Assembly (NCBI GenBank): GCA_016647705.1
Contig: CM028329.1
Location: 16,178,410 to 16,242,409, forward strand
DNA: 64,000 nt
Direction: 5' to 3'
From: Eucommia ulmoides
Lineage: Eukaryota > Streptophyta > Magnoliopsida > Garryales > Eucommiaceae
In this document: positions 1 to 11,294 of the stretch, piece by piece
How positions within the stretch are numbered: position 1 is the first letter of the stretch
How the letters are laid out: each line of letters opens with the position of its first letter
Translations under genes and position numbers: made by a program
The notes under the pieces: generated by a model
Told to the model about the DNA's origin: nothing
The model's database searches: none
The model's input: only the letters and a program-made list of their open reading frames with translations

Positions 1-2231
1 GGGACAGGAGAGACGATCAATGACAGAGATCGCTGCTCCCAGTGCAAAGGTGAAAAGGTTGTCCAGGAAAAGAAAGTCCTTGAAGTTGTTGTTGAAAAGG
101 GGATGCAGAATGGACAGAAAATTACCTTCCCTGGAGAGGCTGATGAAGCGGTATGATGTTTGACACTTATTTTCTTCCTTCAAGCTATTATGTTATCAAA
201 AAGAACTCTTATGGGAAGCGGTATGATGTTTGACACTTATTTTCTTCCTTCAAGCTATTATGTTATCAAAAAGAACTCTTATGGGAAGGTTGTAGCAGAT
301 TTTTTGTAATTGTATTGTAAAATGCATTACAACTCTTGAAGACAGAGCTGCTTCCCTATGTCATTTTTTAATGGCATGCTTAAAGACGAATTTGGTTCAG
401 CCCTCTTACGTTATTTGTTACATTAGCAAATGTGGTATTAATGATGTTTACTTGTTTGTGTTGCAGCCTGACACAATTACTGGGGACATAGTGTTCGTCC
501 TCCAGCAGAAAGAGCACCCAAAGTTCAAGAGGAAGAGTGATGATCTTTTTGTGGAGCACAATCTGTCTCTTACCGAGGCACTCTGTGGCTTCCAGTTCAT
601 ATTGACTCACTTGGATGGCAGGCAGCTCCTCATTAAATCTAACCCTGGGGAAGTTGTTAAGCCTGGTAACCAACCGACTCTCTCTCTTTTGCTGGTTTCA
701 TGTTTGATTAGAGTTAGGGCCCAACTGATAATAATTGGACAAATTGCACTTTACCCCTCTGAACTTGAATCAAGTCGCACTTTACCCGTATGTACAATTT
801 AGGGTTTTCATTTTCATATGCTATGGATATGTATTTAACTGTTACATGTTTCATTTTTTGTTAAACGTTGTGAAATGACAAATATAACATAAAATAATAC
901 TTACAGAAATCACTCCATTAGGCAAATACCTCCTCGGCATCTATCTCAATATTTGTTTTTACTTTCCACCCTTTCTACAAACTTTCTTTCTCCACGGGAC
1001 CTCTCCACTCCAATGCCCCATTCGCCTCCACTGCCATCACTGTGACACTGCCTCAGCTCCCAATATTTTCTCGCTGATTCTGAAGACACTGAAGAACATC
1101 ATACCAAAATTGAGCGGAGCCCCAAGCTCTCTCGCTGATCTTCACTTTCCTCACTTCCCTCTTTGTCTCTTTGGTTGAATTTTGCAAACCAAATATGGAA
1201 ATACCTCCCTGAATTTGTTTTTATTTTCATCCTTTTTACTACTCTCTCTGTGGTATCTTTCCACTCTAAAGCCCCGTCGGCCTCTGGCCACTGCCACCAC
1301 TGCCTCAGCTCGCAGTGTCTTTTCTCGCTGATGGTGAAGACACCGAAGTACAACAAACACAGCAAACCAAAACTGAGCCTTAATCTGTCTTGCTGGTCTT
1401 CGTTCACTCCCCTCATTGCCAACAGTTTCGCTCCTCAGTATCATAAGAGCACAGAAGAAGAATGGAAATCAATTTGTTTTTTCCTGCAGAAATTCCACTA
1501 CCAAAAGAGCTGTGACTTTCCCAATTGAATTGTCCACAGAGAACTAAACCACAGTCTAGAACCCATCTTTTGATGATGATGAAGTGTTTTGATCGGCGAT
1601 CTTTTCTTCTTGTTTTCTCTCTGCTAAACTTTAGGATTTCTATTTGGGAAGATTTTGATAAATTCGAGATTGATTTGTAGCTAATTTGTCTGGATTTAGG
1701 GTTGAATTGGGTCACTGTTGTGTCAATTTGTGGTGTATTTCTTTTGATTTTCTCCCTTTAAGTTGATCTCGTCACTTCTCTGTTTCTGTTTTTGGATTTC
1801 TGGGTGTTGATGTTGGGAGACGGTTGAAATTAGCCCTGAAAAGTTATATCAATTTGCCCCAAGACTGATCCTTTGTTTATTGTCTAAGTTTGGTGTCAAA
1901 ATGTTTTGCAGATCAATTTAAAGCAATAAATGATGAGGGTATGCCGATGTACCAGAGGCCATTCATGAGGGGAAAGCTATACATCCACTTCAACGTTGAT
2001 TTCCCTGATTCTCTGAGCCCTGATCAGGTAAAGGCATTGGAGACTGTCTTGCCGTCGAGACCCTCTTCACAGCTCTCAGACATGGAGATAGATGAGTGTG
2101 AGGAGACAACACTACATGATGTGAACATCGAGGAGGAGATGAGGAGGAAACAGCAGCAGGCTCAGGAGGCGTACGATGAGGATGAGGATATGCATGGTGG
2201 GGCGCAGAGGGTGCAATGTGCCCAGCAGTGA
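1..2231 (+). CDS. DnaJ (HSP40) type I co-chaperone, last three exons (5' end outside window)
   Basis: Three exons join in frame: 1-150, 467-665 and 1912-2231, with GT donors at 151 and 666 and AG acceptors at 465-466 and 1910-1911. Together they encode 222 residues plus TGA. Exon 1 holds the end of the zinc-finger region ([10 protein letters not shown]) and the start of the C-terminal substrate-binding domain; exon 2 continues that domain; exon 3 ends in an acidic tail and the CaaX box CAQQ. In the plant ANJ1/DnaJA2 family this box is farnesylated and supports membrane association. Such proteins deliver clients to cytosolic HSP70 and stimulate its ATPase. The J domain and most Cys pairs lie upstream of the window; the family is about 420 residues long. 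No stops or frameshifts appear in the exons, so the gene looks functional. The first intron carries a tandem duplication that includes the splice donor. Family is certain; exact paralogue is not. Confidence 0.95.
145..288 (+). repeat. 70-bp perfect tandem duplication across an exon/intron junction
   Basis: Bases 148-217 are repeated exactly at 218-287, and matching flank extends the similarity to 145-288. The unit starts with the last codon of the DnaJ exon (GCG) and the donor GTATGATG, so a second identical donor context lies at 221. Using it would add 70 bases and an immediate in-frame TGA at 154-156. Confidence 0.95.
925..1420 (+). repeat. Imperfect tandem duplication inside DnaJ intron 2
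   Basis: A segment at about 925-1150 recurs in diverged form at about 1197-1420. Shared landmarks are AAATACCTCC, a CCACTGCC...CTGCCTCAGCTC block, TTTCTCGCTGAT and GAAGACAC. The intron (666-1911) is otherwise T-rich and non-coding. ORFs that cross this part on either strand are not supported by any family. Confidence 0.6.
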
Positions 2232-4430
2232 TCACAATGAGAGGGGTATTTTGTTTGTGTTGTAGTAATAATAGTAAGTACTTTATTTCTCAAGGGAATG
2301 GGGATTGGTTGGTGTTGTAAGGTACGATTGGTACGTAACCAGTGTTCATGTTGGGTGTGAACAAGCATTATGTTGAAGGTTTTCTTTATTAATTTGAGAG
2401 TGCAGCAGATACTAAATTTTGGCTGCCATCTTCACCTTTTTTTTTTTGTTTTTCAATCTGCGATCTTCTCTTTCATGCATGTATGTTCTTATCCTTAGAT
2501 AAATTGTTAGTGCCATAGGCAAAATTTGATCGGTAGTTAGTGTTAACTTTGCAAATTTGCATGCTCTGGTCTGCTTGTGATGCTTGGGTAATTCTCAAAA
2601 TCTGATGATGCAGGGGTATCTCGTCAGGTGTTCCCCCCCCCCCCCCCCCACATTGTTGTACTTGAGTTCTCTTTCAGTGTGCTTGGGGTTTGGAGTAGCA
2701 TCATGGTAGAAGAGGTGGGAAAATCTCTCTTAATTTTAGGGCTAATTACACTTTTGAGTCCCTATTTTTCCCTCAAAAGTGAGTTGCACTTGCTCTATGC
2801 ACGTATCGCTTTTACTGAGCAGCCTGAATTTATTATTTATTTTATTGAAATAAAATCGAAGTTTTGTTTTGTTTCAAAAATATGATTATAACAAAGAATA
2901 AAGGGAAAATGGAGAAAAAAAAAACCAAAAATGGAAGAGAAGAGAATCTTGTAGAAAGAGTAGAGATAGAACGCTAATTTTGCTTGATGCTGAACAGGTA
3001 TTGTCAACATAAAATCAAATCAAATTTTATGGTTAATTCGAACATATAATTCACATTTCTCTTCTTTCTAGCACTCCAAATTCACCCAATTCGACAAAAA
3101 GGAAATATTACCACTGCCCATAGAGCATTAAAATTCATGGGGTGATGATGTTGGCAAGATTTGAACACGATGGCTTTAGAATACCAAGTAACGGTTATTA
3201 TTCTAAAATTGTTTATTCAATACCAATGACAATGACTATTATTTTAAACTTATTTTTTCAATTTATGAGAATAAAAACAGATAGTTGTTCAATAATTATG
3301 TTCTTTTTTTTTTCCCTCTAAATGTATGATAATAAATATCACATTAAAAATTATTTAATTTATATATCGAATTCGAATCATTCTATCATGATTCATTTGA
3401 ATCGTAACGGACCAGTCAATAAAAAAATTGATAACGAGTCACGAGTAAAAAGGATAACACAAGTAGGGGGAAAAAAACTCAAGAATAAGAGCCATCAACA
3501 ATCATCAAAATAAAAACAAAAGTAGAACTATAGAAAATCATATTATTTTTTTCCTCCCATAGTAATAAAGGGAGGGATTGCACAACCACACAAAAAAAAA
3601 ACATGGCAGTGAGAGAAAGAGCCAAAAAAAATCATCAGAACAAAAACTAAAGTAGAACTATAGAAAATCATATTATTTTTTTCCTCCCATAGATAATAAA
3701 GGGCCAATGTGCTAATTAAATGAAACTAAGGTCGTCAAAAAATTCTACGAACCTAATTAAAATCTCTCTACTACCCTCGGTTGAAGAAAATGATGTAGAG
3801 AAAACATAAGTATGCAAGTGAGAAAGGATGAGCTCGGAATGGGCAAAACAAGGCAATGAAATGCAAGGGAAAAAAAAAAAAAAATTAATCTGTGATGTTC
3901 TTTAAAGATTTAAGACCCCCCTCCCCCTGGGGAAAAAAACCTAAATTCTAACTCTAGCCATTACCAATCTCATACTGGCATTTCTAAACACACCAATGTA
4001 ACCTGAAACAATACAGCTAGAGAAAGAGAAAGACATATCAGTGCATAAAACAATCCAAATGCAAAGTCGCAAGTACGACAACACAAGCATATAGACGAAG
4101 AAGTTAATGCAAGGCACTTGTAACAAAAACATAAACAAGAGCATAACCTGCAACACAAACAGAAAAAAGATCAGCACTTGTAACAGAAACAAAAACAAAA
4201 GCAGCACCTGTAATAATTTACCATATGAATAGAAACAAAAATAATCCAGGAAAAAACAAAGAAAATGGACAATGAATTGAACACAGACATTCACAAAACA
4301 CAATAAACTGAAATCCTTCGCTAATTAAGAAATCAACAACGAATTTGATTTCGTTCAAGGCTATGACTTTGTTGTTGAGTACATAATGATAGATTTAAGT
4401 GATAAGAGGTGAGAATAATACGAATCAATG
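2232..4430. other. DnaJ 3' flank and AT-rich intergenic DNA
   Basis: The first 150 bases are probably the DnaJ 3' UTR. The rest is AT-rich and has no recognised coding region. It includes a run of 17 C at 2633-2649 and a direct repeat near 3500-3705. Confidence 0.6.
3500..3705 (+). repeat. Pair of about 72-bp direct repeats
   Basis: The block beginning near 3501 (ATCATCAAAA...) and containing GTAGAACTATAGAAAATC and TTTTTTTCCTCCCATAG is repeated near 3631-3704 with a few changes. The copies are about 130 bp apart. No TSD or coding content was seen. Confidence 0.7.
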
Positions 4431-6097
4431 TGTAGACACTACATTTTGACCCACCTAATTTTGCAACGAAAAAGTTTTCGAGTCTAAAGTGAAATTTTAA
4501 GAAACTTTAAGTCAATGCCTGAAGGGAAGAATTTTACTTTAGGTTTCATTTTAAAATTTTCATATTGTTTTAGTTAAAAATAAAAAATAAATAAACCTGA
4601 CAATTTTGATGAATTCTGGAGAAAATAAAATTTCGTGTAAGAATTAAAATTTAAATTTCTAAAAGTTAATTTTGGGCCAAATTGAATAAATTGAAAGTGG
4701 TTTTTCATGGGATTCACTTTTGGATTCACTTTTAATGTATTTAATTTTGGTTTTCACCCTTTAATTTTAAGAAATTTCAATTTTAACATTTACTTTACAT
4801 TTTGACCCCGAAAACTGTATTTTTTGCTGATTTTGTTAATTGAATATTTCAATAATATTTTGGATGTTTTAATTTCATGATTTTCAAATAAATTTCATCA
4901 AAATTCAAAAAAATGTATTGTTAAGGGGGCTACCCAAAGCACCAATTATACTTTATGTGCCCTTCCGGGAATAAGACGGAGCTTTGGGTTCCAAATTGGA
5001 GTGGAATTATTCATCTTAGAAGTCCCCCAAGTCATTTCATCAATAGTAAGAATTAGTGGGGTGAGTTTTAAAACTCAAACACTCAATACCTAAAGTAGAG
5101 GACCTAAAGTGATCATTTTACATAATAAGGGGGTAGTTGCCATCACGAGGCAGTTGGCCAAGCTGAATATGTGCCTTGCTCAATCATAAGCATGCAAGGA
5201 ACATGATTTGCCAATATAAGGCCATTTCTCCCCTCCCTCCAAACGACATCTGTAATTTCCACCCTTTTAGTTCGAAATCTCTGTTTTCCAACTCCTTCTC
5301 TCTCATCATCTTGATCCTCCATCATTTCATCCCAAAAAATCACCTAAAGAGGGAAAAATAAAGAAAAAGAAAAAAAAAGTAAGGAAGGAAAAAGTTTCTA
5401 CCCGAGCCAAGGTACACCATCCTAATCTTTTCTCCACACTTTTTATAAATTGCTTGAAAGGATCGAACCTAAAATTTGACAAAATCTAAGAGGACAATCC
5501 CAAGAGAACACTTAAAAACGGTTTATTTGCTAGAATTTACATTTCGGTCATTTACTTTACTGTCATGCGCCTTTCCTTGCTATTTTTTTTTCCTGTCATC
5601 TACTTTTCTGTTTTGCGTCTTTCCGCGCCTTAAATTCTGCACTTTACTTTCCTGTTACTTTTCTATTTTGCGTTGTTCCACACTTTAATTTTTCTACAAA
5701 TTTCCTATATATATATATGGACACTATATAAGTCGATCCCTCCTTAACTAAAAGATTAAATAAGGAAGGGTCCTTTGTACCCTATTTTTGGTTTTCCAAG
5801 CTCATGGAAACTTTAAATGGCGGGTTAAGGGAGGCCCTCTCTAGAAACCTTTTCATTTTATTGTTAAGCTTGTGCTGGCAAAAACTATGCGAATTTTATT
5901 TTCTGTCTTTATTTTTTCTTCAAACGAAAGAGGATTTTTACAAAAGTAAGTTTTTTTTTTTTTGAGAAATTTTGTCTCCTTTTTTTTTTTTTTTTTAAAT
6001 ATTTTTATAAAATCTTCAAAGAATGTTTTAACTTGTTCTTCAATAAAAGATTCTTCAAAACTTATTTTCCTTTCCAAAGAAAACTTTCCAAAAATTG
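4431..6097. other. AT-rich intergenic DNA, possible old LTR
   Basis: The sequence starting TGTAGACACTACATTTTGAC at 4431 resembles the starts of some plant Gypsy LTRs, and the part near 5700-5860 has an LTR-like promoter and leader look. I found no second LTR and no TSD, so this is only a suggestion. The end of this block (to 6097) is the left flank of the next element and carries its TSD aattg at 6093-6097. Confidence 0.3.
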
Positions 6098-6964
6098 TGA
6101 TGCGAACATCACCAAGGATTAATAAAACCCAAAACCAACTTAGAGTTTCTTCACGAGGATTAAACTAAATCAAATTTATAAACGAACAGGAAAGAACACA
6201 AAAATACAAAATTTAGGATAGATTATCTTGACTCAACGTTTATGAACGAAACGCGAACCAATGGTATAAGGAACGATCTTGACCCAATGATTATAACGAA
6301 TCACGAACCAAAGATATAGTGTTTGAACGCCACAAGAAATTCTTGATAAGTTTGGGAAAGTTTTTTGAAGAACTTAAGAGAAAACTCTCACAATTGTATT
6401 AATCAAAATTAATGTGTTTTTTTTTTCTCATGGAATACAACTCTCTTAAATAGGTGACCAACAATAATGGAAAAATCATAGCTAGTGAATAGTGTTGATG
6501 AAAAGTAGTACCATGAATAGTACCAGCTACAATAAAAGAAAACCCTAGAAGAACAAGGAATCCTAGATAAACAAGGAAATCTTACTCCTAATCTAAAAAG
6601 AAAATGACTAATTTTTAATCTAAAAAGGAAAAAGGTTAATTTGACATTCATGCCTTACAAATCAACAATTAAAATTAAAATATATAAAAATAAAGCCTAT
6701 AAATGAATAAACGATCTGAATTTCGCGGTTCGCACGCCTAAGCCCATTCAAGTTTACGCCTGAGCCTATTCGCTTGCCTTGATGAGATGGACTAGGTTTT
6801 GATCTTCATTTGGACCTAATTTGAGATTCATTATTTTAGACTCAGCCTAAAGCTCTTGAATTAACCCATTAAGTGCTTCTTTGATCTTCTTGGATCTTGC
6901 CCTAGTAATAAGCTCAATGGGAACATGTAACAGGTCCTTTGATGGTGCTTGTTGGTTCTCATCA
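6098..6964 (-). repeat. 3' LTR of Gypsy element 1
   Basis: This 867-bp copy matches 13506-14379. The C-terminal end of pol reads into it: in another frame from the main reading, minus-strand codons near 6845-6905 give TRARSKKIKEALNGLIQEL before a stop, a tail typical of this Gypsy group. Confidence 0.92.
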
Positions 6965-8488
6965 TCCCCCTCTTTTCAAAAGGATTCGACCTCGAATCTT
7001 CACCTACATCAAACGGACAAAGATCATAAACATTAAATGTAGCACTAACGTTATACTCACTTGGAAGATCCAACTTGTATGCATTATCATTGATCCTTTG
7101 AAGGACTTGAAATGGACCATCCCCTCTAGGATGTAGCTTAGTTCGCCTATGGGCTGGAAATCTTTCTTTTCTCATATGCACCCAAACCCAATCACCCGGT
7201 TCAAAGATTACTGGTTTACGGCCCTTGTTGGCTTTGTTTGTATATTGCTCTTTTTTTTTCTCTATGTGTTGCCGTACACTTTCATGAAGTTTTCTCACCA
7301 TCTCATCCTTCTTTTGTCCATCCAAACTAGCTCTCTCATTGACTGGCAAAGGCAACAAATGCAAAGGAGTTAGTGGATTAAAACTATAAACAATCTCAAA
7401 TGGTGCAAAATTTGTAGTAGAATGAACACTTCGATTATAAAATTTAATGAACGACAAACAATCCTCCAAATTTTTCAAGTTCTTTTGAATCATAGTACGC
7501 AACAAAGTAGATAAAGTTCAATTCATTACCTCGGTTTGTCCATCCGTTTGGGGGTGACAAGTAGTTGAGAACAATAATTTAGTTCTCAGCTTTCCCCACA
7601 AGACTTTCCAAAAATAACTAAGAAACTTAACATCACAATTAGACACAATACTCCTAGGAACACCATGGAGACATACTATCTCTCTAAAGAACAAATCAGT
7701 AATATGGGTCGCATCATTAGTTTTATTACAAGATATGAAATGTGCCATCTTAGAAAACCTATCAACAACCACAAAAATCGAATCCCTACCTTTCCTTGAC
7801 CTAGGCAAGCCTAAAACAAAGTCCATGGAAATATCCATCTAAGGTGCACTAGTTACGAGCAAGGGAGTGTATAATCCATGTGGTAAGATTCTAGATTTGG
7901 CTTGCCTACACGTAACACATCTAGCACAGACTCTCTCTACATCACGTTTCATCTTTAGCCAAAAGCAGTGTTCATGTAACACGTCTAAAGTCTTACTTAC
8001 ACCAAAATGACCCATCAAACCACCCCCATGTGTTTCATGCACAAGTAACTCACACATAGAATTATTAGGCACACAAAGTCTATTTTCTCTAAACAAGTAC
8101 TCATCTAGTTTATAGAACTTACCGAACACTATCTTCTCACACTTTTCATACACACAAGCAAAATCATCATCATTAGCATACATTTATTTTTAACATATTT
8201 AAATCCCAGTAGCTTTGCATTTAAATTAGAGATAAGGGTGTACCTTCTGGATAATGCATCAGCTACAATATTTTTCTTACCTTGTTTGTATTTTATTATA
8301 TAAGGGAAGGTTTCAATGAATTCCATCAACTTGATATGCCTTCTACTTAACTTACTTTCTCCCTTCAAGTGCTTCAAGGACTCATGGTCGGTATGTATGA
8401 CAAACTCTCTCGGCCACAGATAATGTTGCCACGTCTCCAATGCTTTTACCAACACAAAAAGGTCCTTGTCATATGTCGGGTAATTCAA
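6861..8488 (-). pseudogene. Gypsy element 1 RNase H and integrase
   Basis: Minus-strand reading frames 8488-8129 (RNase H, with [10 protein letters not shown] and [14 protein letters not shown]), 8183-7839 (integrase zinc-binding HHCC region ending CARCVTCRQAKS), 7838-7518 (integrase core, MDFVLGLP and HPQTDGQTE) and 7505-6861 (C-terminal GPF module and the NPFE tail) follow in order. Frames change between them, and there is a stop at the join of the last two, so no full product can be made. In an active element integrase inserts the cDNA and RNase H removes the RNA template. Confidence 0.9.
6965..6981 (-). other. Polypurine tract of Gypsy element 1
   Basis: Read on the minus strand this is TTTTGAAAAGAGGGGGA, directly upstream of the 3' LTR, where plus-strand DNA synthesis would be primed. 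Confidence 0.85.
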
Positions 8489-9265
8489 CGCTGCCCCATT
8501 TAGCTTTTCGCTAAAGTATGCTATTAGCCGCTTTTCCTACATCAAAACAAGTCCAATACCTATTCCTGAAGTATCACACTCAATCTTAAAAGTTTTAAAA
8601 AAATTAGGTAATGCTAATAAATAAGCACCACATAACCGTTCTTTAATCTCATTAAATGTACGCTCTTGCTCAATACCCCATTTAAAACCCACAAATATTT
8701 TGACAATTTCAGTACAACTAGTGTACTAAAATCTTTAACAAATCGGCGATAAAAACTAGCCAAACCATGAAAACTTCTTACCTCTGTAATTGACTTAGGT
8801 GTTGGACATTCTTTGATAGCCTTCACCTTTTCCTCATCCACCGTAATCCCTTTCGCACTAACAACATAGCCAAGAAACACAACTTAATTTGTCCAAGCAA
8901 AAGGAACATTTCTTTATATTGGCATACAATTTTTCTTTCCTTAAAACATCAAGCACACAATGCAAGTGATCAATATGCTCATCTAGACTCTTACTATACA
9001 CCAAAATATCATCAAAATAGACCACAACAAATTTTCCTATAAACGCACGCAATGCATTATTCATTAACCTCATGAATGTGCTTGGTGCATTAGTTAGACC
9101 AAAAAGCATAACCAATCACTCATACAATCCATGTTTAGTTTTAAAGGCAGTTTTTCATTTATCATCCTCTTTAATTCTAATTTGATGATATTCACTTTTC
9201 AAATCAATTTTGTGAAAATACATAACCCATGCAACTCATCTAACATGTCATCTAGCCTAGGAATG

Positions 9266-10598
9266 TGATACCTGGTAGCGAAATATTATTTCGTTACTTT
9301 CACCACAAGTGTATGAGTTAAATTTTAGTATAATAGGAAGAGTAGGGTTGTCGTATCACAAGGATTGGATTAAATTGTCGTTGAGTACCGCAATTGTCAT
9401 AACCGAATTTTATCTTGGCGACTCAAATGTAATTTTTGTTAATAAAATATACTAAACTAAATTAATTACTATAATACTAATATGACGTTTAAGAAATTAT
9501 ATTGTCTAAGGATTAACTTTGTTCACTTAATCGTGTTCGATTCAATTTAGTTTACATTAACTACATTCAAATCTATCAGACAATTTAGGTATCGGAAACT
9601 CACTCACTATTTCTCCTGAGTGTAAAGTGAATGAATATGTGACTTTGTGTCAACGCCAAAGTCTTCCTCTAGTGTCTATACGACACTTGGTCACATGAGT
9701 CTCGCCCCAACCTCACGGATTACATACTTTCTAATACCCTCCCAGGTCATTAGATCGTCACGTTATATTTAAACCCTAATCCCAATCCGAGGTTACCTCT
9801 CCTGAGTGTTAAATCTCAATTTCTCAATATATCATAACAAGCATATAATGGAAGTGGAAGAACGGTAAACACAATCCAATACAAATGAACAACCGTTAAC
9901 AAAGCATTGATTTATTCAAAGCACGTTTTCATGAATTACATCAAACCCTAAACAATATATGTTTAGCTACTTATGGCCATAACCACATATACAACAATAA
10001 ACAAGATAAACATAATAAAAACTACCAACCAAACTAATAAATAAAGAGAGAAACAAATGAGATTAGCCTCGAAGAATCAACGCTAAAATCGCTCCGAGAT
10101 CGTTTTCTCTTCTTGGATTTGTGATCTCCTTTTGGTTGATATGGTTTGGAGCTCTCAAAACCTTCACAAAACATTTTTTTTCTAAGTGTTGGTGAAGAGG
10201 GGTGATAAAGAGGGAACATAAATATCTACAAAATATCCCAAAATATTAAATCTAAGTATAGCCGGACCGCTGCAGCGGTGGAGAAGTCAGTAGGCTTCTG
10301 TCGGGTGACCGTTGCAACGGTAGTCAAGCAGAAACATTATGCTTGATCTTGTTGTTTGACCGCTGCAGCGATGGTGGAGTTGCAGATGCAGGATGGCATT
10401 TTTGCTCATTTTCCACCGTTCTTCCATCGACGTCCCACCAATTTTCTCGATTATAGACCGTTTTCATCCCTTTTCGTTCCAAACACCTGATTTATAACAA
10501 AATAAATAAAAACGTATTAAAACATATTAAATTATTACAAAAACACTAAAAAACTACCAAATTCGGCTTGAGAATATTTAGATAAATTACACCTATCA
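9266..10598. mobile_element. 1.33-kb nested insertion in RT, possibly a solo LTR
   Basis: The RT reading stops at KYRH on one side and resumes at IPR on the other, so 9266-10598 is foreign to the host element. Its termini are inverted (TGATA ... TATCA), as in LTRs. The motif aatgt occurs at both junctions (9262-9266 and 10598-10602), overlapping the ends, so the exact TSD is ambiguous. No transposase or pol domain is present. A 61-codon minus-strand frame at 10034-10219 matches nothing I know. Three short palindromes lie at 10266-10372. A solo LTR is the best guess; another non-autonomous element is possible. Confidence 0.55.
10266..10372. repeat. Three related 14-bp palindromes
   Basis: ACCGCTGCAGCGGT (10266-10279) and ACCGTTGCAACGGT (10308-10321) are perfect palindromes. 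They differ at two positions that still pair with each other. A third, imperfect copy, ACCGCTGCAGCGAT, is at 10359-10372. Spacing is 42 and 51 bp. Confidence 0.85.
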
Positions 10599-11294
10599 AT
10601 GTCGATATTTTATTGTTATGTTATTGATAGCTCGACAATCAACACACATATGCCAAGTTCCATCCTTATTAGGCACAAGTAGTACCGGTACCGCGCATGG
10701 ACTCATGCTCTCTCTTATGTGTCATTTGGCTAGCAACTCCTCCACTTACCTTTGAAGTTCCTTCGTCTCCTTTGGATTACTCTTATAGGCTGGTCGGTTA
10801 GGAATTTTTGCACCCGGCACAAAGTCAATTTGATACTCTATGCCTCGAATAGGTGGCAATCCACTAGGCATGTCATTAGGGAACACATCCTCAAATTTCT
10901 GCAACAAAGAAACAACAATACTAGGTAAAGATTGGTCAAGTTCGTTATCACTAAAATACGTCTCTTTGTACAATAGTACAAATATAGGCTAGTTTGCATA
11001 CAAAACACTTTTGATATAACTAGCCTTAGCATAAAAGCTCACCTGTTTCTCTAATTTTCTCTCATTTTTTTCACTCCCCTTTTTCTTTCCACTCTCTTTT
11101 CTGTTTTAAATCTTTTTTTTTCCTCATCTTTTTTTGAACTCTTGGTCTCACAAGTTTTTTTAAACTCATTCTCTCTTTTCATTTTCATTTGATCTTCATA
11201 CACTTGTTTTAGAGTCAATGGCATAAGAGTGATCGTTTTATTGTCTTTGACAAATGAGTGCCTATTTTTGAACCCATCATGAATAACTTTCCTG

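Larger units (their letters stand above)
8600..11000 (-). pseudogene. Gypsy element 1 reverse transcriptase, split by an insertion
   Basis: RT motifs read on the minus strand: a leader ending FPNDMPSGLPPIRG (about 10860), [13 protein letters not shown] near 10605-10650, then after the insertion IPRLDDMLDELHG near 9225-9262, LTNAPSTFM near 9070-9105 and the catalytic box YFDDILVYS near 8990-9020. The box itself is intact. The RT is broken by the insertion at 9266-10598 and by frameshifts. RT copies the element RNA into cDNA in the cytoplasmic particle. Confidence 0.9.

Noticed and set aside
380..673. Open frame of 97 codons on the minus strand
   Set aside because: It is the shadow of the DnaJ exon at 467-665.
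1099..1715. Overlapping open frames on both strands in DnaJ intron 2
   Set aside because: They lie wholly inside an intron with good splice sites and match no family.
3941..4303. Hydrophobic minus-strand frame of 120 codons
   Set aside because: Phe/Leu/Cys-rich translation of an A-rich repeat-like stretch (AGAAACAAAAACAAA); not supported as a membrane protein.
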